The notes under the pieces: generated by a model
What the model saw: the letters and a program-made list of their open reading frames with translations, nothing else
What the model was told of the DNA's origin: nothing
Database searches by the model: none
Translations under genes and position numbers: made by a program
Part shown: positions 33,653 through 41,345 of the stretch, piece after piece
How positions within the stretch are numbered: the first letter of the stretch is position 1
Layout of the letters: each line of letters starts with the position of its first letter
IMG/VR virus record: IMGVR_UViG_3300031963_000323
Coordinates: 1 to 42,329 of that record
Reading direction: 5' to 3' (one strand)
Source of the DNA: a virus
DNA: 42,329 nucleotides

Positions 33653-35398
33653 TTATACGCTTTGCACCACAACCCAGTCATTATCATAATATACTGGAGC
33701 TAATTCTGTCATGTCTATGACTGGATCGGTGGTTGAAGAAGACGGTCTTCCACAATATAAATCGAAATGGGTATCTACCATTTCCTCAGTAAGAGATCTA
33801 TTATATATTGCAATATTGTTATATAGATTATCTGGTCCGCCTGAAGTTTCATAATTAAATTGAAGGGATCCAGTTACTGATGCTGAAAATACTAAAACAA
33901 TATGATGTGGCTCTCCTGCCACCAGGAAATTGCTTATATTGGTCTGTGAGGTCTTATCTACCCCATTGACGTAAACCTTGCTTATAGAGGCCTTAGAGAC
34001 CGTTCCAGACCCATTCCAGGCGTACTTGGTGCTGGTTGTTGTATCATAGAATAAAGTATTTGCTCCAGTTGTTTTAGGAGTAAAAAACATCTCTACTGTA
34101 TTTATATCTAATTCAGTATTGATATCAAATCCATATCCTGAAGCAGGCCTAATTCCATTATTATAATGTCTAAGAAGCGGGGAATAATTTAAAGACCCTA
34201 TGGCAAATTGATCATCTGACTCAATATAGCTATTAAAGTTATCGGCATATATTCTAGTCTGGCTATAAAACTTAATTGAGAAATGCGATAGTCTTGGCAA
34301 GAATTTGCTAGCATCTGTAGTAGTCATGGTAATTCTAATATATAGAAGCCCATTTGTATCAAAGCTTCCTTTTTTATATTGTGGAATTGCCTCTCCATTT
34401 ACGCAAGGAAGGTATATTGTTCCGTCTATACTGGTTTCAACTGATATGCCTAATTCATTCCGCCACTCAATTTTAGAGTTTGTGAATCCTGACTCCGTTG
34501 GAACAAATAAAAAGTCATTGATAGTAAAAGACTTCGACTGGGCTGTATCTGTTGGAATAAATCCTATATATTTACCCTTATCATCATAGTATGTATTTGA
34601 TTCTATAAAGCTATCCCATGTAGCATCTACTCCATAGGTATAGCTGAAATCTATTCTATTTGTTCTATCTGAACATGAAAATAATGTTCCTTCTTCTGGG
34701 TTCACTACATGTATTGGCTGTATGTAATAATTGGCATCATTGTAATGTCTTGTAATTGCCGCTGAATTTAATCCATATCGATATACTGCTGGAGCATCTA
34801 CTATAAAAGAATCTTCAGAGTCAGATGTTGGACCTATCTGTAGGTCAAATGCTGTATTTGTAAATTTAAAATTAGGATCTAGAGTTTTAGTTGCAACCTG
34901 AGTTCCGTCAATATATAGAGAAATAGAATTTACTGAATATATACCTACGACATGTATTGTTTTCTTAGTATATGTTACTGCCCACCTAATTTGTTCTGTG
35001 CCTGAAGCCTTAAATACTACATCGCCCTTTTCCCAATATAATCCTATGCCATCTGTTGTATCGGCAAATATTGTTGTTTCTGATGATGACTGAATAGATG
35101 GACTAATCCATACCTCTAAAGTAAAGTCATTATCTGATGAGTATTTGTTTGCAAGTCCATTTGAAACGCTTGATCCATAAAAATCTTTTGATGTTGGTAA
35201 AGTAATATATGCTGTATTAGTTATCCTGGTTCCCGATACCCCGCTTGGAATTAATGGCAACATGTTTGATGCAGGAGAACCAACGTAGGTTCCGTTATTG
35301 CCACATCCAGATGAATCTGCTGCGATAACACCAGAGGACTCATCCAGGGGCCAAAAGCCCACTGGAGAGTCCTTGATGACTTTCAGCTGGTAAGACAT
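33653..35398 (-). CDS. Virion surface protein with two LamG/concanavalin-like domains
   Basis: The 581-residue protein has an N-terminal LamG-type jelly roll (about 10-230). Its typical signature is SPVGFWPLDESSG...ADSSGCGNNGTYVGSP, then DFTLEVWISPS, SISLYIDGTQV and VYRYGLNSAAITRHYNDA. A second copy lies at about 395-565 (NTVEMFFTPKTTGANTLFYD, IYNRSLTEEMVDTHFDL). LamG domains bind sugars and are common on phage heads and fibres. There is no Shine-Dalgarno sequence; a TATAAT lies 7 nt before the ATG, so a leaderless message is likely. Placed between the accessory operon and portal genes, it may decorate the capsid or a fibre. Confidence 0.82.
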   Translation of the reverse strand: MSYQLKVIKDSPVGFWPLDESSGVIAADSSGCGNNGTYVGSPASNMLPLIPSGVSGTRITNTAYITLPTSKDFYGSSVSNGLANKYSSDNDFTLEVWISPSIQSSSETTIFADTTDGIGLYWEKGDVVFKASGTEQIRWAVTYTKKTIHVVGIYSVNSISLYIDGTQVATKTLDPNFKFTNTAFDLQIGPTSDSEDSFIVDAPAVYRYGLNSAAITRHYNDANYYIQPIHVVNPEEGTLFSCSDRTNRIDFSYTYGVDATWDSFIESNTYYDDKGKYIGFIPTDTAQSKSFTINDFLFVPTESGFTNSKIEWRNELGISVETSIDGTIYLPCVNGEAIPQYKKGSFDTNGLLYIRITMTTTDASKFLPRLSHFSIKFYSQTRIYADNFNSYIESDDQFAIGSLNYSPLLRHYNNGIRPASGYGFDINTELDINTVEMFFTPKTTGANTLFYDTTTSTKYAWNGSGTVSKASISKVYVNGVDKTSQTNISNFLVAGEPHHIVLVFSASVTGSLQFNYETSGGPDNLYNNIAIYNRSLTEEMVDTHFDLYCGRPSSSTTDPVIDMTELAPVYYDNDWVVVQSV

Positions 35399-35405
35399 AT
35401 TTTAT

Positions 35406-35411
35406 ATTATA
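35406..35411 (-). promoter_or_regulatory. -10 box for leaderless LamG-protein transcript
   Basis: A perfect TATAAT (35411-35406) lies 7 nt before the ATG at 35398 on the minus strand, preceded by TG without the usual single-base gap. No ribosome binding site and no good -35 are visible. Confidence 0.4.
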
Positions 35412-35416
35412 CAGTA

Positions 35417-35698
35417 TTAGTTATCAGATTGCTTATTTGCTTGGTTAAGAAGGGCTACTACCATTTCAGCTGTTTCTCTAGTAGAAATAGCGCTGGCAAT
35501 ATCTTTTGCTGCCGATCTGATATCCAATAGACTTGCTTGTCTTTGAATCTCAAACTTCTTTGAAACATCCGTAATTACACGAAATGTTCCATTGAGGTCT
35601 TTAACTACAAAAAAGAGGGTCTCAACTTTTTGAGAGTCATCTTCCTTTACTTCATCTTGCGGTGTAGATTCTTCTACGTTTTCCATATTTTCTGTCAT
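35417..35698 (-). CDS. Small acidic phage protein, unknown
   Basis: The 93-residue protein has an acidic N-terminal tail (ENVEESTPQDEVKEDDSQK), a beta part (VETLFFVVKDLNGTFRVITD) and a helical C-terminus (SAAKDIASAISTRETAEMVV, ALLNQANK). It starts at ATG 35698 with AGGAG in front. It is not recognised. Small proteins of this style occur near fibre and head genes in actinobacterial phages. It could be an assembly factor. It lies between the membrane protein that ends the halogenase operon and the LamG protein. Confidence 0.6.
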   Translation of the reverse strand: MTENMENVEESTPQDEVKEDDSQKVETLFFVVKDLNGTFRVITDVSKKFEIQRQASLLDIRSAAKDIASAISTRETAEMVVALLNQANKQSDN

Positions 35699-35706
35699 TT
35701 TTTCTC

Positions 35707-35994
35707 CTAGGCTAAGAAGTGCTTAAGTATCGAGGCCGTCGCCAAGATGCACCATGCTATATTAAACCATATAATTGTTGGCAATGTTTTAATTGTTGAA
35801 GTAACTATCAATGTCATACTTGAAATCAAAGCAAAGATGAATAGCCACCACCATTGTTTACCGAAAAGCAATCCAGGAAAGATAATACTAATCTTTGTTC
35901 CAAATGAGACTGCCTCTATAGTATTTACTTTGTTCCAGTAGGACTTTTGAAAAAATCTTTTACTGACTACTTTAAAATCATTTAACTGCATCAT
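35707..35994 (-). CDS. Small membrane protein at the end of the halogenase operon
   Basis: The 95-residue protein has two or three hydrophobic segments: KISIIFPGLLFG (about 33-44), WWWLFIFALISSMTLIVTST (48-67) and IIWFNIAWCILATASIL (75-91). The N-terminal 30 residues are polar and probably cytoplasmic. Its ATG has GAGG in front, and its start overlaps the end of the second halogenase by 17 nt, so it is co-translated. It might anchor the halogenases, export or import a substrate, or have an unrelated role such as a holin-like pore. No family was recognised and no holin motif is certain. Confidence 0.6.
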   Translation of the reverse strand: MMQLNDFKVVSKRFFQKSYWNKVNTIEAVSFGTKISIIFPGLLFGKQWWWLFIFALISSMTLIVTSTIKTLPTIIWFNIAWCILATASILKHFLA

Positions 35995-37510
35995 GTCTAT
36001 CCTCGATCATTTTTAAAACCTGTTGCCAATTAGCAGAAGTTTGTAATGTTAAGTTTTGCTTTATTTTAAAAATCTCATAATTCTTGTTCTCTTCTTCGGA
36101 ATAAGTATTATTGAACTCTTTTATATAGGGCTCTAAATTAAGTATACCATTTCCCTGCATTACAAACAAGTAGTTTTCTAAGGCAAAAATATTAGTGCCT
36201 TCAAAATCTTTATACTCTAAAATATTATTCTTAGATTTAGACAATATTTGTTTTGTGAAGTCTGGCATTTTGTTATTGATTGTAAAATTTTTCCAAAACT
36301 CTGTGTCATCCCTATTGGTTACATAATGAAGGTAGATAAAATTTAATATTTCTTCTTGATCTGACCTAAATTTAGCATTAAAATTATTTTTGTCTGGTTC
36401 TGTGGCCTTAAGCAGATCTTCTATATTTCCTGGAAGTCTTTTTAAACTTTGAAGGCTTGACAAGATAGAAGTTGCTTCTAGCGGTTCAATGAAAGCTGAA
36501 GATAACCCAACAGCGATGCAGTTTTTAATCCAAACATTTTTAAATGACCCTGGATTAAATTCAAAAAATAATCCCTGCCTTGGAGGCTGAACTTCAAATC
36601 CAAAATACTCTTCGACTTCTTTTTTTGCTTCCTCTAATGTTATATAAGAAGAATCAAACACATATCCACAACCATATCTGCTTTGTATTGGAATCTGCCA
36701 CATCCACCCATACTTCATTGCAACAGCGTTAATATGTGAAGTAACTCCCTTTCCCATCTGCTCGTGAGATAGAAAAAATGGAAAAGCTTTATCTGCTGGT
36801 AAATGCTCTGAGTAACTTTTCCATTCTGAATTATAGTATTTACCAATTAATAGTCTTTTAAATCCGCTGCAATCAAATACAAAATCTGAATGAACGGCAT
36901 TGCTTTTGCAATTTATTTTAACGATTTCTTTATTAGAATTTTCTTCAAATGATATTATTTCGTCATCAATATAAAATATACCACGCTCTTCTATAGCTAT
37001 TTTTTTAAAATATTCTGCGACCAACCTGGCATCAAAATTTAAAGAAAAGTGTGCCAGCCTATCAGAATTTATTGAAAAAGGAAATTTATTATTTTCTGCT
37101 AAATTTGAATTAAAGTCAAACTGGTGCTGTTTATTGTTCTTTGCTATAGAGTAAATTATTGCTCTGGAGTTATACTGAGTTACTGGATCTATAAAAGAGT
37201 TTAGTGTTGATATGGCTAGGTCTTCATCTGCTGCAAATGAGTTGTAATAGTATCCGCCATCTTTATTCCAGTTGCTAAATTTTGCTGAAACTTTAAGGGT
37301 TGCTTCGCAGTTACGAATTAATTCATAAAATGGAATTTTTATAATATCAAGGAAATCTATGAACATTGGGGTGGTGCTTTCTCCAGCTCCCAGTACTCCT
37401 ATCTCTTCGCTTGCAATAACAGTTACCTTAGAATCTGGGTAAATTTGTTTTGCATATAAAGCGGTAATCCATCCAGCGGTTCCTCCGCCAATAATAACTA
37501 TATTACTCAT
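35978..37510 (-). CDS. FAD-dependent halogenase, tryptophan-halogenase family (second copy)
   Basis: The 510-residue enzyme adds a halogen to an electron-rich substrate through a flavin-generated hypohalous acid and a lysine haloamine. The FAD-binding GGGTAGW (8-14) is intact. The catalytic lysine is K73, in CEATLKVSAKF, aligned with PrnA K79. The WxWxIP motif is at 269-274 (WMWQIP) and the catalytic glutamate is E342 in FIEPLEA. All are present, so activity is predicted. The longer frame to 37576 includes 22 residues overlapping the previous gene; ATG 37510 has AGGAAG in front and overlaps the previous TAA by 8 nt. It is slightly shorter than its partner at 38186-39814 and clearly divergent from it. 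Substrate unknown. No flavin reductase gene is nearby, so host FADH2 is needed. Confidence 0.92.
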   Translation of the reverse strand: MSNIVIIGGGTAGWITALYAKQIYPDSKVTVIASEEIGVLGAGESTTPMFIDFLDIIKIPFYELIRNCEATLKVSAKFSNWNKDGGYYYNSFAADEDLAISTLNSFIDPVTQYNSRAIIYSIAKNNKQHQFDFNSNLAENNKFPFSINSDRLAHFSLNFDARLVAEYFKKIAIEERGIFYIDDEIISFEENSNKEIVKINCKSNAVHSDFVFDCSGFKRLLIGKYYNSEWKSYSEHLPADKAFPFFLSHEQMGKGVTSHINAVAMKYGWMWQIPIQSRYGCGYVFDSSYITLEEAKKEVEEYFGFEVQPPRQGLFFEFNPGSFKNVWIKNCIAVGLSSAFIEPLEATSILSSLQSLKRLPGNIEDLLKATEPDKNNFNAKFRSDQEEILNFIYLHYVTNRDDTEFWKNFTINNKMPDFTKQILSKSKNNILEYKDFEGTNIFALENYLFVMQGNGILNLEPYIKEFNNTYSEEENKNYEIFKIKQNLTLQTSANWQQVLKMIEDRHDAVK

Positions 37511-38189
37511 AAGACTTCCTATTCCATTTAAAGTTTTTATACCATCCAAATGCTCTTCTTGTTGTATCGAATTCATTTTTAATTGCTATGTCTGTTATTG
37601 ATTTATCATGTTCAGATTGCCAGTTTTCTCTTTTAAATGGCATAACTTGATATATGGGAGTACCTACTGGGATAATGCCCTCAAAGCCTGATTTTAAAAA
37701 GAATGGCAGATTGCCTCTTGCCATTGTCATGTCAGAGTCAACAATACCAGAAAGTGTAGTAAATGGAAGATCAAACCTATTGTGTGGGTGAGATATTAAA
37801 ATACTATAACCCTTTGGGGTCTGGATATTAAACAATGACTTCCATGCGTAATGATCTTCATCATGACCTGCTGGTGTGGGCAATGTTTTATTTATTCTAG
37901 GTCTTTTTTCAATTGGATCTGGTCCAAGTCTCCACTGTAGCTTTGGCCCAAGTTCCGTCTGCTCTACAATAATATCTGTCCATAAAAAGGCAGTGTACCC
38001 AGAAGTCATTGCGTCTAAAAATGGCATACATAGCTTTAGCCCATGATTACTTGTGCCATTTCCTATTTTCATATTTCCGCCTACAAACCTTTCAGCATCT
38101 CTATACCATTCTGGTATATGCTTTTTAGCAGCATTTGGAATATCTATTAGGTCATTTCCTTGAATTGAAAATTTTATTTTTTTACTCAT
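37503..38189 (-). CDS. Halogenase-associated protein, unknown (type B)
   Basis: The 228-residue protein lies between the two halogenases, overlapping both (4 and 8 nt), with AAGGATAAG as ribosome binding site. It is rich in aromatic and basic residues, with ISHPHNRFDLPF, TLSGIVDSDMT and a C-terminal EGIIPVGTPIYQVMPFKREN. From memory, small proteins with these phrases occur in phage and bacterial clusters together with flavin halogenases (possibly DUF6065), without a known function. It looks like a single beta-barrel or double-psi type domain. It may bind or deliver substrate, or be a halogenated substrate itself. The relationship to the protein at 39811-40512 is weak but suggestive. Confidence 0.7.
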   Translation of the reverse strand: MSKKIKFSIQGNDLIDIPNAAKKHIPEWYRDAERFVGGNMKIGNGTSNHGLKLCMPFLDAMTSGYTAFLWTDIIVEQTELGPKLQWRLGPDPIEKRPRINKTLPTPAGHDEDHYAWKSLFNIQTPKGYSILISHPHNRFDLPFTTLSGIVDSDMTMARGNLPFFLKSGFEGIIPVGTPIYQVMPFKRENWQSEHDKSITDIAIKNEFDTTRRAFGWYKNFKWNRKSYE

Positions 38190-39814
38190 ATCTTATCCTT
38201 ATATAAAGTATTTGATAAGTGCTCATATACTGTAGGAAGCTCTTTAGAAAGCTCTGACCATTTATTTTTATTTTCAGACCAAATTTGATCTAGATAGTTT
38301 ATTCTTCCTTGTACATCAATTCCTAGAGAAGCCTGATTAGTATAAACTTCTGTTGCAGAAATAATAGGATAATTTAATCCAGTTGCAACACAACTTAGTC
38401 CCGATGCTGGACCTCCGTATTCATTTCTAGATCCCCACTTATTTATATAAAATTTTCTTGCTACTAGATCTAGCGGCGTGGATGCTATGGTATACTCACT
38501 ATTTATTAATTCTGGGTAATAGGTTTTTCCAGTAGCATTTTTCCAATACTCTGTATCATCCCTTAAAGAAAGAGCATAGTGTAGTGTTACAAAATCTGCA
38601 AATAAATTAAACTGCTCAAATGTTACATTGTTGTATGCATCTCTGTCCCACTGTGAAACCTTTTTTCGCTCTAAAGTGGCACACAAATATTCCAAGAACT
38701 TATGAACTGTAAAAAGTCCATTACTTTCTAGCGGTTCAATGAAGCCAGCGGCTAATCCTATTGCTACTACATTTTTAACCCATGTTCTTTTATGAATTCC
38801 AATTTTAAATTTAACATCTTTAAAGCTCATAGAATCTACGTCTCTATCTGGATTATATGCACTCACATAGTCTGTTTTTAAATAATTTTTAAATTGATTT
38901 AAGGCATCTTCTGGCGAAATAAACTTATCACTATACACATATCCAGTACCTATTCTCTTCCATGAAGGAATATTCCACACCCAACCATTTTCTATAGCTG
39001 TACATGTAGTATATGGCTCCATCTCTTTATTTTTATCAATATAAGGTATTTGCGTAGCCCATGCTCTATTGTTTGGAATTTTATCAGAATAATCAATCCA
39101 CTCTTCCTGTAAAGCTTTTCCAATTAATATAGAGTGAAAGCCAGTACAATCTATGAAAAGGTCTGAATATACCTTTTCACCACTATCTAATAAAAGATAG
39201 TCAATACCTGAATCGGACAATGACCAATCTTTTACTGTATTTGTTTTAAGGATGACACCTTTTGGTAAACAGAAGTTTTCTCTTAACCATGCTCCAAACA
39301 TGCTTGCATCAAAATGTAACGCCGATCCAACACTGGAATCAAATAATACGGTTCCGTCTTTATCTTTAAAAATATTAGTAAATTTATTTTCAGGCAGTAG
39401 GTGTGAGACTGGGTAGAATGTATCTGTATAGTCTTCTACAGGAGTTTCTGGATTAAACATCTTTTTTACATACCAGTCTTCTGTTTCTCCCATACCCTTT
39501 ATTGAATCTACAATTGGTCTAGTAAATGGGTAATGAAATGATCCACTTCCCTTTTCATAAAAATCTCTAAATTTAATACTTAATTTATATATTGCATCGC
39601 ATTCCGCCATAAATTTTTCTTTAGGCAGTCCAATTAACCTAAGCCAGTCATTCATAAAGCCAAGGGTGCTCTCGCCGACACCTACTGTTGGAGTATCTGG
39701 ACTTTCAATTACAATAACTTCTTTTTCAGGAAATACAGACTTAATTGTTGCAGCAGCCATCCATCCTGCGCTACCTCCACCAACAACTACAACTTTATTA
39801 ACTATTAAATTCAT
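38186..39814 (-). CDS. FAD-dependent halogenase, tryptophan-halogenase family (first copy)
   Basis: The 542-residue enzyme has the complete flavin halogenase set: GGGSAGW at 12-18, catalytic K77 in AIYKLSIKF (PrnA K79 position), the WxWxIP motif at 279-284 (WVWNIP), GTGYVYSDKFIS, and catalytic E361 in FIEPLESNGLF. Length fits the family (510-540). PrnA-like enzymes chlorinate or brominate indoles, and the cyanophage enzyme VirX1 prefers iodide; the substrate here cannot be read from sequence. ATG 39814 overlaps the previous gene by 4 nt (ATGA) with AAGGCAAT in front. It differs from the second halogenase throughout the substrate-binding middle (about 85-200), suggesting a different substrate or site. 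It needs reduced FAD, presumably from the host. Confidence 0.93.
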   Translation of the reverse strand: MNLIVNKVVVVGGGSAGWMAAATIKSVFPEKEVIVIESPDTPTVGVGESTLGFMNDWLRLIGLPKEKFMAECDAIYKLSIKFRDFYEKGSGSFHYPFTRPIVDSIKGMGETEDWYVKKMFNPETPVEDYTDTFYPVSHLLPENKFTNIFKDKDGTVLFDSSVGSALHFDASMFGAWLRENFCLPKGVILKTNTVKDWSLSDSGIDYLLLDSGEKVYSDLFIDCTGFHSILIGKALQEEWIDYSDKIPNNRAWATQIPYIDKNKEMEPYTTCTAIENGWVWNIPSWKRIGTGYVYSDKFISPEDALNQFKNYLKTDYVSAYNPDRDVDSMSFKDVKFKIGIHKRTWVKNVVAIGLAAGFIEPLESNGLFTVHKFLEYLCATLERKKVSQWDRDAYNNVTFEQFNLFADFVTLHYALSLRDDTEYWKNATGKTYYPELINSEYTIASTPLDLVARKFYINKWGSRNEYGGPASGLSCVATGLNYPIISATEVYTNQASLGIDVQGRINYLDQIWSENKNKWSELSKELPTVYEHLSNTLYKDKI

Positions 39815-40512
39815 ATTATTGCCTTTTTAATTTCCTTTATAGCTATTTTATTAATTCGTTGTGAATTAAATTTTTCATAAAGATCTTGGAGAGAAGTATT
39901 CTTTTTATACCTTTTTATTTCTAATGAACTTTTTACAATATCTTTTAGTGTATCAGTAAAATAAAATTCTATAAAATTAATTTTTTTATCTGTGTCAAAC
40001 TTTACATAGAATAGGTCGTCCCCCTTATCCAAGGTAAATCTTCCATTATCGTATATAGAGTATGATGGGATTAATGGTCTAAACCAATTTGAAATATTAA
40101 ATTGTCCTGGTATTAAATGAGCATTATTTAAATTTTTATTTGATAGAAATGGTTGACTTAATGTTATATTTATATCATTTTCTGAAAATAATGATAATGG
40201 AACCAAATAATCAAGTATGACATTTTTATCTGAATACTCTCTTACAGATATATAATCTTCTAGATTATTATCTAACCAATCTATAGTTTTATTGCTATTT
40301 AATTTTATATCTAGGGTCATAGGGTTAGTAAATGCAAATGTATTCTTTAATAAATTTGTAACAGCTGGGCAGCCTAGCCAATTTACATCATCCTGTACAG
40401 GATTTCCTATTTTTTTATGTAAAGAAGACAATACTGGGCTTATAGAAATATCCATCATATAATTCATGTTTTCGGTAAACATGTTATATTTTGACCAGTA
40501 TACATTTATCAT
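39811..40512 (-). CDS. Halogenase-associated protein, unknown (type A), leaderless
   Basis: The 233-residue protein is first in the halogenase operon. Its features include LGCPAVTNLLKNTFAFTNPM near residue 47, a SNWFRPLIPSYSIYDNGRFT segment, and a long basic C-terminal helix ending NKIAIKEIKKAII. A similar order, (C)P..........F..P or T.., then P....F....G...Y.V.F, is seen in the protein at 37503-38189, so the two may be remote relatives. I do not recognise its function; a substrate-binding or scaffold role for the halogenase is possible. There is no ribosome binding site; the ATG lies 6 nt after a -10 box, so the mRNA is probably leaderless. It overlaps the first halogenase by 4 nt. Confidence 0.72.
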   Translation of the reverse strand: MINVYWSKYNMFTENMNYMMDISISPVLSSLHKKIGNPVQDDVNWLGCPAVTNLLKNTFAFTNPMTLDIKLNSNKTIDWLDNNLEDYISVREYSDKNVILDYLVPLSLFSENDINITLSQPFLSNKNLNNAHLIPGQFNISNWFRPLIPSYSIYDNGRFTLDKGDDLFYVKFDTDKKINFIEFYFTDTLKDIVKSSLEIKRYKKNTSLQDLYEKFNSQRINKIAIKEIKKAII

Positions 40513-40518
40513 ATAATC

Positions 40519-40548
40519 AGTATATCATTTATATGTGATATAAGTCAA
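40519..40548 (-). promoter_or_regulatory. Promoter of the halogenase operon (leaderless)
   Basis: On the minus strand -35 TTGACT (40548-40543) and -10 TATACT (40524-40519) are spaced by 18 nt, with a TGA extension before the -10. The ATG at 40512 follows the -10 by only 6 nt, so transcription starts at or beside it. The -35 overlaps the TGA stop of the preceding gene. It is among the best promoter matches here. Confidence 0.65.
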
Positions 40549-40883
40549 TGGGTATGTGAGTGTCCCCACTCAAATTTATTTACCCCTGGCCCTTCATTTA
40601 CATTTCCAATAAATCTTAATGTATCTTTTATAACATTTTCAATAACCTTATATGATACTTCGATCATATTTGCAATATGAGGAAGGTTTAAATGCTTAAA
40701 TTCTTCTTTAATTACAATAGGAGACTTTTCAAATAGATCAATATTATTTTCAGAAAAAATAGAAATTACATCTTTATATGTAATAAAATTATTTTTATCT
40801 TGCCATGCATCTAAATACATTTCAAGGGCAGAGTCTTTTGCTAGAGCAACCAATCTTGGGGCTAATATGTTATTATTTATCAT
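40545..40883 (-). CDS. Small unknown protein ending in His cluster
   Basis: The 112-residue protein is mainly helical (LAPRLVALAKDSALEMYLDA, MIEVSYKVIENVIKDTLRFI) and ends EWGHSHTH. The terminal histidines could bind a metal. No family is recognised. It overlaps the fibre-assembly-like gene by 11 nt, and its stop lies within the -35 of the halogenase operon promoter. It may belong to the tail-fibre group rather than to the halogenases, since the promoter comes after it. The ribosome binding site is poor (AGCGG), so coupling is likely. Confidence 0.6.
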   Translation of the reverse strand: MINNNILAPRLVALAKDSALEMYLDAWQDKNNFITYKDVISIFSENNIDLFEKSPIVIKEEFKHLNLPHIANMIEVSYKVIENVIKDTLRFIGNVNEGPGVNKFEWGHSHTH

Positions 40884-41301
40884 CCGCTGGCTTTTTCAAT
40901 AAAGGAAGTCCAGATTCTGGAACTGGTTGTCCCAATAAATTATCTATCACACTTTCTGGCGGAAGCTTGACTAAAAGCAATTCAATTTCATCTGTAGTCA
41001 GGCCCAACTTTAACAAAATCTTTGATTTTTCTTCTAAAGCTTCTTTTAATTCTTCTTTTAGTTTAGCAACATCTTCTTCAGAAATTCTTTCAATTTCTGG
41101 CTCTGTATCAACATCTTGAATTATCCAAGAATTTTTTTCTTTATTAAAATAACAAATATGAGTTTCTGGATTAAATTCTGGAGCAGGTATTTCTGTAGAA
41201 TATGCTGGCATTAACCATACACCTGGCTCTAGCGGAGATTCATCTACGCTAGATTCTCCGACAAACTCCATGGTAATAGGGTTGTAAGTATAAGCAATCA
41301 T
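40873..41301 (-). CDS. Tail fibre assembly-like protein
   Basis: The 142-residue protein has an N-terminal segment of the type YTYNPITMEFVGES...DESPLEPGVWLMPAYST...PAPEF, followed by NSWIIQDVD. This 'EFxGES..ADxSPLExGVWLxPAxxT' pattern marks small proteins next to tail fibres (tail fibre assembly/chaperone-like). A long acidic helix (VAKLKEELKEALEEKSKILL) and a proline-rich C-terminus follow. It lies directly downstream of the tail-collar fibre gene, the expected place for a fibre chaperone or a fibre-tip protein. The start codon ATG 41301 has only a weak purine-rich AGAAAAGAAAA site. Confidence 0.68.
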   Translation of the reverse strand: MIAYTYNPITMEFVGESSVDESPLEPGVWLMPAYSTEIPAPEFNPETHICYFNKEKNSWIIQDVDTEPEIERISEEDVAKLKEELKEALEEKSKILLKLGLTTDEIELLLVKLPPESVIDNLLGQPVPESGLPLLKKPADDK

Positions 41302-41323
41302 AGATTTTCTTTTCTATTATTAA

Positions 41324-41345
41324 TTAAGTTTAGATTAAAACTTAA
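41324..41345. repeat. Perfect inverted repeat at the end of the tail-collar gene
   Basis: TTAAGTTT-N6-AAACTTAA is a perfect 8-6-8 repeat that includes the stop codon of the collar-fibre gene. It is AT-only apart from one GC pair per arm and has no T tract, so as a terminator it would be weak. It might be an RNA-stability hairpin or a protein-binding site. Confidence 0.4.

Noticed and set aside
37511-37576. 22-residue N-terminal extension of the second halogenase
   Set aside because: It overlaps the preceding gene and puts the FAD motif too far from the N-terminus; ATG 37510 has a good site and the normal spacing.
35707-40512. A flavin reductase or transporter gene supporting the halogenases
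   Set aside because: No NAD(P)H- or flavin-reductase motif was found in any neighbouring gene; the only membrane protein is too short for a known transporter.
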